Counted from the stretch's first letter, positions 55,035 through 63,198 are shown. The stretch: DNA of 64,000 nucleotides from Bacteroidota bacterium (GCA_947479455.1 CANJZE010000003.1:84956-148955), one strand, 5' to 3'. Translations and numbers: made by a program. Notes: generated by a model not told the origin, from the sequence alone.

Positions 55035-56162
55035 ATGAACAAGGCGGTGAAGGAAATTCGCATGGTAGATTTGAAGTTGCAGTATCTGCGTTTGAAAAAC
55101 GAAATAGATGCGGCCATGGCCGAAGTCGTGAACTCTACTCAGTTTATAAAAGGTCCGCAGGTAAAGAGTTTCGAAAATAATTTGGCTGCTTATCTTTCAT
55201 GCAATCACGTAATTGGTTGCGCTAACGGAACTGATTCATTACAAATTGCCATGATGGCCTTAGGGTTGAAAGAAGGCGATGAAGTGATTACGGCAAGTTT
55301 TACCTACGTGGCTACAGCCGAAGTTATTGCTCTACTCAAATTGAAGCCTGTTTTGGTCGAAGTAAATCCCGATACATTTACCATTGACCCTTCTGCTATT
55401 GAGGCGGCAATAACTCCAAAAACTAAAGCAATAGTTCCCGTGCATCTCTTCGGACAATGTGCCGACATGGAAGCGATAATGAAAATTGCCGCTAAGCACA
55501 ATTTGTATGTGATAGAAGATAACGCCCAGGCAATTGGTGCTGATTACATTTTTACAGATGGCGAAAAGAAAAAATCAGGAACCATAGGAACCGTTGGTTC
55601 AACTTCGTTTTTCCCTTCAAAAAATTTAGGTTGCTATGGCGATGGTGGCGCATTGAACACCGATGATGAAGCATTGGCTGGGAAGATGCGCATGGTTGCT
55701 AACCACGGACAGCGCGTGCAATATGTGCATGATGAAATTGGAGTGAACTCACGCTTAGATACGTTACAAGCGGCAGTATTGGATGTAAAGTTGAAATACC
55801 TAAATGACTTTGCTGCGCGAAGAATTGCAGTAGCTGATTTTTATGATTCTGCGTTTCTAGATTTGAAAAATATCCAAACCCCTGTTCGCGCAAAAAACTC
55901 AACGCATGTTTTTCATCAGTACACCTTGCTGTTGAAAGATGGAAAGAGAGATGAGGTGAGAAAAAAATTAGAAGCCAAAGGAATTCCGAGTATGATTTAT
56001 TACCCGATTCCACTACACAAACAAAAGGCATACAAAACAGAAGGAAATTTTCCAGTTACCGAAGAGCTTTGTAAAAATGTTTTATCACTTCCAATTCATA
56101 CGGAGTTCGAAAAAGAGGAATTAAATTTTATTGCTGAAAATTTCATTTTGGCTATTCAATAA
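55035..56162 (+). CDS. wbpE: WbpE-type aminotransferase (DegT/DnrJ/EryC1/StrS family), 375 aa
   Basis: This PLP enzyme transfers an amino group from glutamate to C3 of UDP-2-acetamido-3-keto-glucuronic acid. The fold-type I signatures are GCANGTDSLQIAMMALGLKE, EGDEVITASFTYVATAEV, AIVPVHLFGQCADMEAI, VIEDNAQAIGA and the PLP-Lys motif SFFPSKNLGCYGDGGALNTD. The order and wording match Pseudomonas WbpE closely, and wbpD lies downstream. The paired WbpB dehydrogenase is not in the window. The stop codon lies in a (TCAATAA)n array that runs to the ugd start. Confidence 0.88.
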   Translation: MNKAVKEIRMVDLKLQYLRLKNEIDAAMAEVVNSTQFIKGPQVKSFENNLAAYLSCNHVIGCANGTDSLQIAMMALGLKEGDEVITASFTYVATAEVIALLKLKPVLVEVNPDTFTIDPSAIEAAITPKTKAIVPVHLFGQCADMEAIMKIAAKHNLYVIEDNAQAIGADYIFTDGEKKKSGTIGTVGSTSFFPSKNLGCYGDGGALNTDDEALAGKMRMVANHGQRVQYVHDEIGVNSRLDTLQAAVLDVKLKYLNDFAARRIAVADFYDSAFLDLKNIQTPVRAKNSTHVFHQYTLLLKDGKRDEVRKKLEAKGIPSMIYYPIPLHKQKAYKTEGNFPVTEELCKNVLSLPIHTEFEKEELNFIAENFILAIQ

Positions 56163-56180
56163 TCAATAATCAATAATCAA
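56156..56180 (+). repeat. Heptamer array at the wbpE-ugd junction
   Basis: Three tandem copies of TCAATAA plus a partial fourth fill the whole spacer. The wbpE stop TAA (56160-56162) is inside copy one, and the ugd ATG starts at the end of the array. No Shine-Dalgarno sequence is present. Confidence 0.8.
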
Positions 56181-57493
56181 TGAAGATTGCAGTTGTAGGA
56201 ACCGGATATGTTGGCTTAGTAACAGGAACTTGTTTTGCTGAAACAGGAAACGAAGTAGTGTGCATTGATATAAATGCTGAAAAAGTGAAATCGCTTTTAG
56301 CAGGGGTAATTCCAATCTACGAACCCGACTTGGATATTTTGTTTGAAAGAAATACGAAGGCTGGTAGATTAAAATTTACAACCAACCTTGCCGAAGGAAT
56401 TGAAGGGGCAAAAATTATTTTCCTTGCCTTACCTACTCCACCGGGTGAAGATGGAAGTGCAGATTTGAAATATGTTCTAGGAGTAGCGGATGACCTTGGG
56501 AAAATTATTAAGGATTATGTGGTTGTGGTAAATAAAAGTACCGTACCAGTAGGCACTGCAGATAAAGTGCGCGATAAAATTACTCCCAATGCGAAGGCTG
56601 CTTTCGATGTAGTTTCTAATCCTGAATTTTTGCGCGAAGGTGTGGCAGTAGAAGATTTTATGAAACCTGAACGTGTTGTGGTTGGAACAAAATCTGAACG
56701 CGCAAAGAAATTGATGGAAGAGTTGTATGAGCCGTTTGTGCGTCAGGGAAATCCTGTTTTGTTTATGGATGAACGCAGTGCAGAGGTAAGCAAGTATGCG
56801 GCAAATGCTTTCTTGGCTACCAAGATTTCGTTTATGAATGAGATTGCAAACTTGTGCGAATTGGTAGGTGCCGATGTAGATAATGTGCGCAAAGGGATAG
56901 GAACTGATTCACGTATTGGTAAAAGATTTTTATTCCCAGGGGTTGGTTATGGTGGAAGTTGTTTCCCTAAAGATGTTCAGGCACTGTATCACACCGCTAA
57001 ACAATACGATTACAACTTTCAGATTCTTGATGCGGTAATGAATGTGAATCAATTACAGCGAGAGAATTTCTTTCAAACTATTTCGAATCATTTTAAAGGA
57101 GATTTAAAAGGAAAAACAATTGCTGTTTGGGGTTTGGCTTTTAAACCAAACACCGATGATATTCGCGAAGCACCGGCTCTTTATTTGATAGAAAAATTTT
57201 TAGAAGCCGGAGCAAAGGTTCGCACTTACGACCCCGAAGCAATCAATAACGTAAAGCAAATTTTTGGCGAGAAGGTTTATTTTGCAAAAGACAAAGACGA
57301 TACTTTAACCGGAGCAGATTTTTTAGTGATTGTAACCGAGTGGAATGAATTTCGTTCTCCCGATTTCGACAAAATTACTTCTGCCATTAAACAGAAATTA
57401 ATTTTTGACGGAAGAAATTTGTATTCGTTGCCGCACATGAAAGAGTTGGGTTATACTTATTATTCGATAGGAAGAGAAATTGTAAAACCATGA
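56180..57493 (+). CDS. ugd: UDP-glucose 6-dehydrogenase, 437 aa
   Basis: Ugd oxidises UDP-glucose to UDP-glucuronate with two NAD+. The Rossmann motif is [16 protein letters not shown] at the N-terminus. Mid-protein residues include [18 protein letters not shown] and [20 protein letters not shown]. The active-site Cys lies in [18 protein letters not shown]. The C-domain carries [20 protein letters not shown]. Length is normal. Its stop overlaps the uxs start by 4 bp (ATGA), so product and next enzyme are coupled: UDP-GlcA feeds UDP-xylose. Confidence 0.96.
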   Translation: MKIAVVGTGYVGLVTGTCFAETGNEVVCIDINAEKVKSLLAGVIPIYEPDLDILFERNTKAGRLKFTTNLAEGIEGAKIIFLALPTPPGEDGSADLKYVLGVADDLGKIIKDYVVVVNKSTVPVGTADKVRDKITPNAKAAFDVVSNPEFLREGVAVEDFMKPERVVVGTKSERAKKLMEELYEPFVRQGNPVLFMDERSAEVSKYAANAFLATKISFMNEIANLCELVGADVDNVRKGIGTDSRIGKRFLFPGVGYGGSCFPKDVQALYHTAKQYDYNFQILDAVMNVNQLQRENFFQTISNHFKGDLKGKTIAVWGLAFKPNTDDIREAPALYLIEKFLEAGAKVRTYDPEAINNVKQIFGEKVYFAKDKDDTLTGADFLVIVTEWNEFRSPDFDKITSAIKQKLIFDGRNLYSLPHMKELGYTYYSIGREIVKP

Positions 57494-58458
57494 AAAGAGT
57501 TTTAATAACAGGTGCGGCAGGTTTTCTCGGCTCACATCTTTGCGACCGCTTCATAAAGGAAGGTTACAATGTAGTGGGTATGGATAATCTCATTACAGGC
57601 GATTTGAAAAATATCGAGCATCTTTTCAAACTTGAAAATTTCGAATTTTACAATCACGATGTTTCGAAGTTTGTGCATGTGCCTGGCGATTTAGATTACA
57701 TCCTTCACTTTGCTTCACCCGCTTCGCCAATTGATTATTTAAAGATTCCTATACAAACGTTGAAGGTTGGTTCGCTTGGAACGCATAATCTTTTGGGTTT
57801 AGCGAAAGCAAAAAAAGCGTGCATGCTTATTGCAAGCACCAGCGAAGTTTATGGCGACCCTAATGTTCATCCGCAACCCGAAACTTATTGGGGCAACGTA
57901 AACCCTGTTGGTCCACGCGGAGTGTATGATGAAGCGAAACGTTTTCAGGAAGCAATCACCATGGCTTACCACACTTTTCATGGATTGGATACAAAGATTG
58001 TCCGCATCTTTAACACCTATGGTCCACGTATGCGACTGAATGATGGTCGTGTTCTTCCCGCATTTATTGGTCAGGCGTTGCGCGGAGAAGATTTGACAAT
58101 TTTTGGAGATGGTTCACAAACACGCTCGTTTTGTTATGTAGATGATTTAGTAGAAGGAATTTATCGTTTGCTCTTGAGCGATTATCATCAACCCGTAAAC
58201 ATTGGTAACCCGAGTGAAATAACTATTTCGCAGTTTGCCGAAGAGATAATCAAACTAACAGGCACCAATCAAAAAGTAATTTACAAAGACTTGCCGGTAG
58301 ACGACCCTAAGCAACGTCAGCCTGATATTACACGCGCGCGAGAAATTCTTAATTGGGAACTAAAAGTATCTCGTGAAGAAGGGTTGAAAATTACTTACGA
58401 TTATTTCAGAAGTTTGAGCCAGGAGGAATTGTATAAGAGTAAACATCGGTTTGAGTGA
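57490..58458 (+). CDS. uxs: UDP-glucuronate decarboxylase (UDP-xylose synthase), 322 aa
   Basis: This short-chain dehydrogenase/reductase decarboxylates UDP-GlcA to UDP-xylose through a 4-keto intermediate with bound NAD+. The NAD motif is [18 protein letters not shown]. The UXS-specific region reads [20 protein letters not shown], then [20 protein letters not shown], holding the YxxxK catalytic pair. The late [20 protein letters not shown] and [16 protein letters not shown] also fit. It overlaps ugd by 4 bp. A word-repeat array begins 3 bp after its stop. Confidence 0.94.
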   Translation: MKRVLITGAAGFLGSHLCDRFIKEGYNVVGMDNLITGDLKNIEHLFKLENFEFYNHDVSKFVHVPGDLDYILHFASPASPIDYLKIPIQTLKVGSLGTHNLLGLAKAKKACMLIASTSEVYGDPNVHPQPETYWGNVNPVGPRGVYDEAKRFQEAITMAYHTFHGLDTKIVRIFNTYGPRMRLNDGRVLPAFIGQALRGEDLTIFGDGSQTRSFCYVDDLVEGIYRLLLSDYHQPVNIGNPSEITISQFAEEIIKLTGTNQKVIYKDLPVDDPKQRQPDITRAREILNWELKVSREEGLKITYDYFRSLSQEELYKSKHRFE

Positions 58459-58461
58459 GAG

Positions 58462-58510
58462 CAATGGAATAATGGAATGATGGAATAATGGAATACAGAA
58501 ACGCAAATAC
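58462..58510 (+). repeat. Left inverted arm (octamer words) of the four-helix-bundle element
   Basis: The arm has four tandem octamers ATGGAATA, ATGGAATG, ATGGAATA and ATGGAATA, the last followed by CAGAAAC and GCAAATAC. It ends 10 bp before the four-helix-bundle ATG. Confidence 0.85.
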
Positions 58511-58520
58511 ATTGTAGTGC

Positions 58521-58931
58521 ATGTCAGAAAGAAGAAACATAAATAGAGGATATAAGAAATTAGAAGTTTGGAATGATGCTATTGAATTGTACGTGTTGGT
58601 TTGTAAACATTTTTCGAAGTTGTCTTTTGTTCATCAAAAATCTGCAGCTAATGCAATTGATGCTGCACAAAGTATTTCGCGAAACATAGCGGAGGGATAT
58701 TGCAGAAGAAGTTTGAAGGATTATTTGAATTTTTTGAATTACGCTTTAGGTTCTTGCGGAGAATTACATTCGGTTTGTTGCGCCTCACAAAAATCACAAG
58801 TTATTTTAGATACAGTTTTTGAAGAAATTGATTTGGTGCATTATAAAACAGAAAACAAATTGCTAAAACTGATTGAATCATTACAGAAAAAATTAAAAGA
58901 CGGAAATTGGGACGATAGTTTCGCAAAGTGA
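58521..58931 (+). CDS. Four-helix-bundle protein (S23/23S rRNA intervening-sequence protein family), 136 aa
   Basis: This small basic all-helical protein has the family pattern: YKKLEVWNDAIELYVLVCKH (the K.LEVW.kAieL block), AANAIDAAQSISRNIAEGYC and LKDYLNFLNYALGSCGELHS. These proteins were first found inside 23S rRNA intervening sequences and form pentameric bundles; the related Avd protein serves diversity-generating retroelements. No biochemical function is established. It does not fit the sugar pathway around it. Its stop TGA (58929-58931) touches the right inverted arm. No reverse transcriptase is in the window. Confidence 0.9.
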   Translation: MSERRNINRGYKKLEVWNDAIELYVLVCKHFSKLSFVHQKSAANAIDAAQSISRNIAEGYCRRSLKDYLNFLNYALGSCGELHSVCCASQKSQVILDTVFEEIDLVHYKTENKLLKLIESLQKKLKDGNWDDSFAK

Positions 58932-58970
58932 TTTGCATTCCACCATTCTATCATTCCACTATTCCAATTG
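58930..58970 (-). repeat. Right inverted arm of the four-helix-bundle element
   Basis: The arm reads GATTTGCATTCCACCATTCT and continues to TTCCACTATTCCAATTG. Its outer end TTCCACTATTCCAATT then (C)GACAA recurs at 59641-59662 in the gene-less hairpin. Confidence 0.8.
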
Positions 58971-58980
58971 ACAAACAGAA

Positions 58981-59568
58981 ATGGATAACACAACAAACTC
59001 TTTTTACGCGCATGATACTGCCATAGTTGACGAAGGCTGCAAGATTGGTAAGGGAACCAAAATTTGGCACTTCAGTCATATTATGAGCAATTGTGTGATT
59101 GGAGAAAATTGCAACTTCGGTCAGAACGTAGTAGTGAGTCCTGAAGTTGTTTTAGGTAACAATGTTAAGGTGCAGAATAATGTTTCAATTTATACCGGAG
59201 TTACTTGCGAAGACGATGTATTCTTAGGTCCAAGTTGTGTTTTTACTAACGTAACCAATCCAAGAAGCGGAGTCAACCGAAGAGGACAATATTCAAAAAC
59301 AACAGTGAAACATGGAGCAAGTATAGGCGCCAATGCCACTATTGTTTGCGGACATGATATTGGTGAGTTTGCATTTATTGGAGCTGGTGCTGTGGTAACA
59401 AAAAATATTCCTGCCTATGCATTGGTGGTTGGAAATCCTTCAAAACAAATTGGATGGATGAGCGAGTTTGGTCATCGTTTGAATTTTGATAAAGATGGAA
59501 TTGCAATTTGCGAAGAGAGTAAAGAGAAGTATGAATTAAAAAACAACATTGTGAGAAAAATGGAATGA
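58981..59568 (+). CDS. wbpD: WbpD-type UDP-sugar N-acetyltransferase, 195 aa
   Basis: This left-handed beta-helix acetyltransferase acetylates the C3 amino group of UDP-2-acetamido-3-amino glucuronate using acetyl-CoA. Hexapeptide repeats run through most of the protein ([40 protein letters not shown]). The WbpD-specific segments [38 protein letters not shown] and [20 protein letters not shown] are present. Its last residues Met-Glu and the TGA stop come from the word-repeat array ATGGAATGATGG, so the native C-terminus may have been altered. Confidence 0.92.
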   Translation: MDNTTNSFYAHDTAIVDEGCKIGKGTKIWHFSHIMSNCVIGENCNFGQNVVVSPEVVLGNNVKVQNNVSIYTGVTCEDDVFLGPSCVFTNVTNPRSGVNRRGQYSKTTVKHGASIGANATIVCGHDIGEFAFIGAGAVVTKNIPAYALVVGNPSKQIGWMSEFGHRLNFDKDGIAICEESKEKYELKNNIVRKME

Positions 59569-59660
59569 TGGAAGAATGAAATGATGGAATGCAAAGACAA
59601 ACACAGGATTTTGTATTTCCAAAATTACAGTATTCCAACTTTCCACTATTCCAATTCGAC
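59560..59660. repeat. Word-repeat hairpin without a gene (wbpD-tviB spacer)
   Basis: The left arm (59560-59592: ATGGAATGATGGAAGAATGA and on, ending GGAATGCA) pairs imperfectly with the right arm (59615-59660, ending TTCCACTATTCCAATTCGAC). The right end matches the right end of the four-helix-bundle element over 16 bp plus GACAA. The loop of roughly 20-40 nt contains no gene. The left arm includes the wbpD stop codon. Confidence 0.7.
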
Positions 59661-59684
59661 AATTAAAGAGATAAAACAAAAGAC

Positions 59685-60977
59685 ATGGTAGAACAATTAC
59701 TAAAAAAAGAAAAGAAACTCGCAGTCATTGGTCTTGGCTATGTGGGGTTACCTATTGCTTTGGAGTTTGCAAAGAAAATTTCGGTCATCGGTTTTGACAT
59801 TAATCAAAAGCGAGTTGACCTAATGAAAAACAAAATTGACCCAAGCAATGAATTGGATTCATCGGCTTTTGAGGGAACCGACATTTTGTTTACTGCAAAT
59901 ATTGAGGAATTGAAGGCTGCAAATTTTTTCATTGTTGCAGTTCCTACTCCTGTAGATAAACACAATGTTCCTGATTTAAAACCGGTGTTGGCCGCTTCAA
60001 CAACTATTGGCAAAGCATTGAAAAAAGGCGACTATGTTGTTTTTGAATCTACTGTTTATCCGGGATGTACTGAAGAAGATTGCTTACCGGTTATGGAAAA
60101 AATTTCAGGTTTGAGTTTGAAGAACGGAGATTTTAAATTGGGCTATTCACCAGAGCGTATTAACCCGGGCGATAAAGAACATACGATTACAAAAATTATG
60201 AAAGTAGTTAGCGGTAGCGATGCACAAGCATTAGATGCAATTGCCCGCACGTATGAAATTATTGTAACCGCAGGAACACATCGTGCTTCATCTATTAAGG
60301 TAGCAGAAGCTGCAAAAATTATTGAGAATACTCAGCGCGACTTGAACATTGCTTTGATGAATGAACTCTCACGTATTTTTGATTTAATGGGCATCAATAC
60401 ATACGAAGTTTTGGAAGCTGCCGGAACAAAATGGAATTTCTTAAAGTTCTTTCCGGGTTTAGTTGGCGGACATTGCATTGGAGTTGACCCTTACTATCTC
60501 ACGTATAAATCAAATTCTCTCGGTTATAATCCTGAAGTAATTTTAGCGGGTAGAAGAATCAACGATGATATGGGTGCACACGTTGCACGCAAACTTGTTC
60601 AGCAACTAATCAAAGCGCACAAACAGATTGATGCTACTCGTGTATTGGTAATGGGCGCTACGTTCAAAGAAAACGTAAGCGATATACGAAACAGTAAAGT
60701 AGTGGATGTTATTCAGGAACTAAAGCATTACTCAGTAAATACCGAAGTAGTTGACCCTTTAGCTGATGCAGAAGAGTTTCATGAAGAGTACGGAATTCAT
60801 TTACAAAAAGAATACGGCAAAGATTATGATGCTGTAATTGTAGCTGTGAACCACGAACAGTTTACAGATTTGAATGATGATTTTTTTAAGAAATTTTTGA
60901 AGCCCGATGGAATTGTGGTGGATGTAAAAGGCGATTTAAGAAACAAAATTAAGGAGTTTAAATATTGGAGTTTGTAA
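59685..60977 (+). CDS. tviB: UDP-N-acetylhexosamine 6-dehydrogenase (TviB/WbpO type), 430 aa
   Basis: This nucleotide-sugar dehydrogenase oxidises UDP-GlcNAc (or UDP-GalNAc) to the uronic acid. The NAD motif is LAVIGLGYVGLPIALEFAKK. Family signatures are FIVAVPTPVDKHNVPDLKPV, FESTVYPGCTEEDCLPVMEK and GYSPERINPGDKEHTI. The active-site Cys lies in GLVGGHCIGVDPYYLTYKS. The C-domain has VLVMGATFKENVSDIRNSKV. The pattern is TviB/WbpO rather than the Ugd type at 56180. Its product can serve both the WbpE-WbpD branch and the epimerase at 62215. It is flanked by hairpins on both sides. Confidence 0.88.
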   Translation: MVEQLLKKEKKLAVIGLGYVGLPIALEFAKKISVIGFDINQKRVDLMKNKIDPSNELDSSAFEGTDILFTANIEELKAANFFIVAVPTPVDKHNVPDLKPVLAASTTIGKALKKGDYVVFESTVYPGCTEEDCLPVMEKISGLSLKNGDFKLGYSPERINPGDKEHTITKIMKVVSGSDAQALDAIARTYEIIVTAGTHRASSIKVAEAAKIIENTQRDLNIALMNELSRIFDLMGINTYEVLEAAGTKWNFLKFFPGLVGGHCIGVDPYYLTYKSNSLGYNPEVILAGRRINDDMGAHVARKLVQQLIKAHKQIDATRVLVMGATFKENVSDIRNSKVVDVIQELKHYSVNTEVVDPLADAEEFHEEYGIHLQKEYGKDYDAVIVAVNHEQFTDLNDDFFKKFLKPDGIVVDVKGDLRNKIKEFKYWSL

Positions 60978-60978
60978 A

Positions 60979-61040
60979 ACAGTTAGCAGATCGCAGTTCA
61001 CGGTAGATGCATTTACCCCGAACCGCGAACAGCCAACTAT
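60979..61040. repeat. Heptamer hairpin in the tviB-rfbB spacer
   Basis: The arms 60979-61005 and 61014-61040 are 27 nt each with about 20 paired positions around the loop GATGCATT. Words of seven bases are visible on the complementary strand (CCGTGAA, CTGCGAT, CTGCTAA) and on the right (CCCCGAA, CCGCGAA, CAGCCAA, CTATTAA). The hairpin begins directly after the tviB stop. Confidence 0.7.
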
Positions 61041-61051
61041 TAACTAAAGAA

Positions 61052-62125
61052 ATGAAGAAAATACTTATCACCGGAGGAGCAGGATTCATAGGCTCGCATG
61101 TAGTTAGGTTGTTTGTCAATAAATATCCCGACTCTCAAATTTTTAATCTCGATAAGTTGACCTATGCCGGCAATCTCGAAAACCTCAAAGACATTGAGAA
61201 CAAACCCAATTACAAATTTGTAAAGGGCGATATTACTGATGCAGCTTTCATCAACGACTTATTTCAGCAAGAAAAATTTGATTCAGTAATTCACCTCGCT
61301 GCCGAAAGCCATGTGGACAGAAGTATTTCAAATCCATTGGAGTTTGTTCAAACAAACGTAATTGGAACAGTCAACCTTCTAAATGCCGCTAAAGAAATTT
61401 GGAAAGGCAACATCGGACATCCGGCTTCGGACATCCGACCACATCTCTTCTATCACGTTTCTACCGATGAAGTTTACGGAAGTTTAGGTGACGAAGGATT
61501 GTTTACTGAAGAAACTTCTTACGACCCGCATAGTCCTTACTCTGCAAGTAAAGCTGCAAGCGACCATTTTGTGCGCGCTTATTTCGACACTTACAATTTG
61601 CCTATCGTAATTTCTAATTGCTCAAATAATTACGGACCCAATCATTTTCCCGAAAAACTGATTCCGCTTTGTATTCACAACATTAAAAACAGCAAGCCAT
61701 TGCCTATTTATGGCAAAGGTGAAAACGTGCGCGACTGGTTATTTGTAGAAGACCATGCTAATGCCATTGATGTTATTTTTCACAACGCAAAACTAGGAAG
61801 CACTTATAACATTGGTGGTCATAATGAATGGACGAATATTGATGTGATTCGTTTGCTCTGCAAAATCATGGATAAGAAATTAGGAAGGGCTGAAGGAGAA
61901 AATGAAAAGCTAATTACGTTTGTAAAAGATAGAGCCGGTCACGATTTGCGCTATGCTATTGATTCTACCAAACTTCAAAATGAATTAGGCTGGAAACCAT
62001 CGTTGCAGTTTGAAGAAGGTTTAGAAAAAACGGTTGACTGGTATTTAGCTAATGAAGTATGGCTGAGCCATGTTACATCCGGTAACTATCAAAAGTATTA
62101 CGAAAGCCAGTATGTAAGCAGGTAA
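61052..62125 (+). CDS. rfbB: dTDP-glucose 4,6-dehydratase, 357 aa
   Basis: RfbB converts dTDP-glucose to dTDP-4-keto-6-deoxyglucose, the entry to rhamnose and amino-deoxy sugars. Signatures are KKILITGGAGFIGSHVVRLF, NLDKLTYAGNLENLKDIE, HLAAESHVDRSISNPLEF, the catalytic region VSTDEVYGSLGDEGLFTEE, YSASKAASDHFVRAYFDTYN and NCSNNYGPNHFPEKLIPLCI. The ATG at 61052 is chosen; the frame upstream to 61007 is made of the hairpin array. The other rfb genes (rfbA, C, D) are not in the window. The stop TAA (62123-62125) lies inside an octamer array. Confidence 0.95.
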   Translation: MKKILITGGAGFIGSHVVRLFVNKYPDSQIFNLDKLTYAGNLENLKDIENKPNYKFVKGDITDAAFINDLFQQEKFDSVIHLAAESHVDRSISNPLEFVQTNVIGTVNLLNAAKEIWKGNIGHPASDIRPHLFYHVSTDEVYGSLGDEGLFTEETSYDPHSPYSASKAASDHFVRAYFDTYNLPIVISNCSNNYGPNHFPEKLIPLCIHNIKNSKPLPIYGKGENVRDWLFVEDHANAIDVIFHNAKLGSTYNIGGHNEWTNIDVIRLLCKIMDKKLGRAEGENEKLITFVKDRAGHDLRYAIDSTKLQNELGWKPSLQFEEGLEKTVDWYLANEVWLSHVTSGNYQKYYESQYVSR

Positions 62126-62206
62126 GCAGGAAAACAGGGAAACAGGCAATCAGTTGGAGCAAGTTTTCATTAACTGATTAACAGACTTCCTGATTTCCCG
62201 ATTAAC
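62114..62206. repeat. Octamer hairpin in the rfbB-tviC spacer
   Basis: The left arm (to about 62155) is a run of AAGCAGGT, AAGCAGGA, AAACAGGG, AAACAGGC and AATCAGTT. The right arm (62172-62206) is its imperfect complement, with about 25 of 35 positions matching. The loop is about 15 nt. The last codons and stop of rfbB are within the array (GTAAGCAGGTAAGCAGG). Confidence 0.7.
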
Positions 62207-62214
62207 AAAACAAG

Positions 62215-63198
62215 ATGTACAACACAAAATACCACACCCTCGATTTGTCGCAACACAGTTTCCTTGTCACCGGAGGTGCAGGTTTTATTGGTTCTAATAT
62301 TGTAGAGTATTTATTGAAGTATGGCGCTAAGAAAGTTCGTGTATTTGATAATCTGGCAACCGGACGTCTTTCGAACATTGAAGCTTTTAAATCGAATCCT
62401 GCTTTTGAATTTATTGAAGGTGATTTGCGTAACTTGAATGATTGCCGAAAAGCTTGCGAAGGGATTCAATTTGTTTCTCATCAGGCAGCGCTTGGCTCTG
62501 TGCCGCGTTCTATTAATGAACCCTGGAATACCAACGATGTAAATGTGGGTGGCTTTGTCAATATGATTTCTGCAGCTAAAGATGCGGGTGTAAAGAATTT
62601 TGTTTACGCTTCTTCTTCTTCGGTGTATGGCGATGAACAAAGTTTGCCTAAGGTAGAAGAGAAAATTGGCAAACAGCTTTCGCCTTATGCGGTGAGCAAA
62701 TACGCCAATGAAATTTATGCCGATGTTTTTAAGAAAGTGTATGGTATGAATGTGATTGGCTTGCGCTACTTCAACATCTTTGGACCCAAGCAGGATCCAG
62801 CCGGACAATACGCTGCGGTTATTCCTTTGTTTGTTTCAAAGATTATGAAGCGCGAAGAAGTTTTTATTGATGGCGATGGCGAACAAACACGCGATTTTAC
62901 TTTTGTAGAAAATGCAGTGCAGGCAAATGTGCGTGCAATGCTTTGCGAAAATAAAGATGCCTTCGGCTCTGTGTTTAATATTGCAGTAGGAGAAAACTTC
63001 TCGGTTAATCAACTCTATATTTCTATTCAACAGTTATTAAGCAGCAATCATGCTGCAACTTACCGTGCTACTCGTGCTGGTGATGTGCGCAATTCATTGG
63101 CAGATATTTCTAAGGCAAAAAATCTTTTGGGCTATAAACCCGAGTTCGATTTTAAATCGGGCATTGCACTTACGGTGGAATACTTCAAACATCTTTAG
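62215..63198 (+). CDS. tviC: UDP-N-acetylhexosamine (uronate) 4-epimerase, TviC/WbpP type, 327 aa
   Basis: This SDR epimerase flips C4 of UDP-GlcNAc or UDP-GlcNAcA. Signatures are FLVTGGAGFIGSNIVEYLLK, FVSHQAALGSVPRSINEPWN (the TviC/WbpP-type substrate segment), ASSSSVYGDEQSLPKVEE, YAVSKYANEIYADVFKKVYG and LRYFNIFGPKQDPAGQYAAV. Paired with the TviB-type dehydrogenase it would give UDP-GalNAcA. The order (dehydrogenase before or after epimerisation) cannot be told from sequence. Confidence 0.88.
   Translation: MYNTKYHTLDLSQHSFLVTGGAGFIGSNIVEYLLKYGAKKVRVFDNLATGRLSNIEAFKSNPAFEFIEGDLRNLNDCRKACEGIQFVSHQAALGSVPRSINEPWNTNDVNVGGFVNMISAAKDAGVKNFVYASSSSVYGDEQSLPKVEEKIGKQLSPYAVSKYANEIYADVFKKVYGMNVIGLRYFNIFGPKQDPAGQYAAVIPLFVSKIMKREEVFIDGDGEQTRDFTFVENAVQANVRAMLCENKDAFGSVFNIAVGENFSVNQLYISIQQLLSSNHAATYRATRAGDVRNSLADISKAKNLLGYKPEFDFKSGIALTVEYFKHL

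Larger units (their letters stand above)
58462..58970 (+). mobile_element. Candidate intervening-sequence-like element: four-helix-bundle gene between inverted arms
   Basis: The left arm (58462-58494: CAATGGAATAATGGAATGAT and on) and right arm (58938-58970, reverse complement CAATTGGAATAGTGGAATGA and on) match at about 28 of 33 positions. Both are followed inward by GCAAATAC/GCAAATC. They enclose the S23-family gene 58521-58931. In the transcript the arms would form a long stem with the gene as loop, as in 23S rRNA intervening sequences carrying the same protein family. The element splits uxs from wbpD. I see no clear target-site duplication. Confidence 0.5.

Noticed and set aside
58521-58931. 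Avd accessory gene of a diversity-generating retroelement
   Set aside because: No reverse transcriptase, template repeat or variable repeat is seen within the window. Avd shares the fold, but the sequence and context fit the S23/IVP branch better.
56156-62206. CRISPR array or REP/BIME elements as explanation of the word arrays
   Set aside because: Repeats are 7-8 bp without spacers, no cas or RAYT-like transposase is present, and the arms lack the GC-rich REP palindrome form.
62311-62808. 165-aa open frame on the minus strand
   Set aside because: It is fully antisense to the conserved tviC-type epimerase gene and its translation has no gene-like features.
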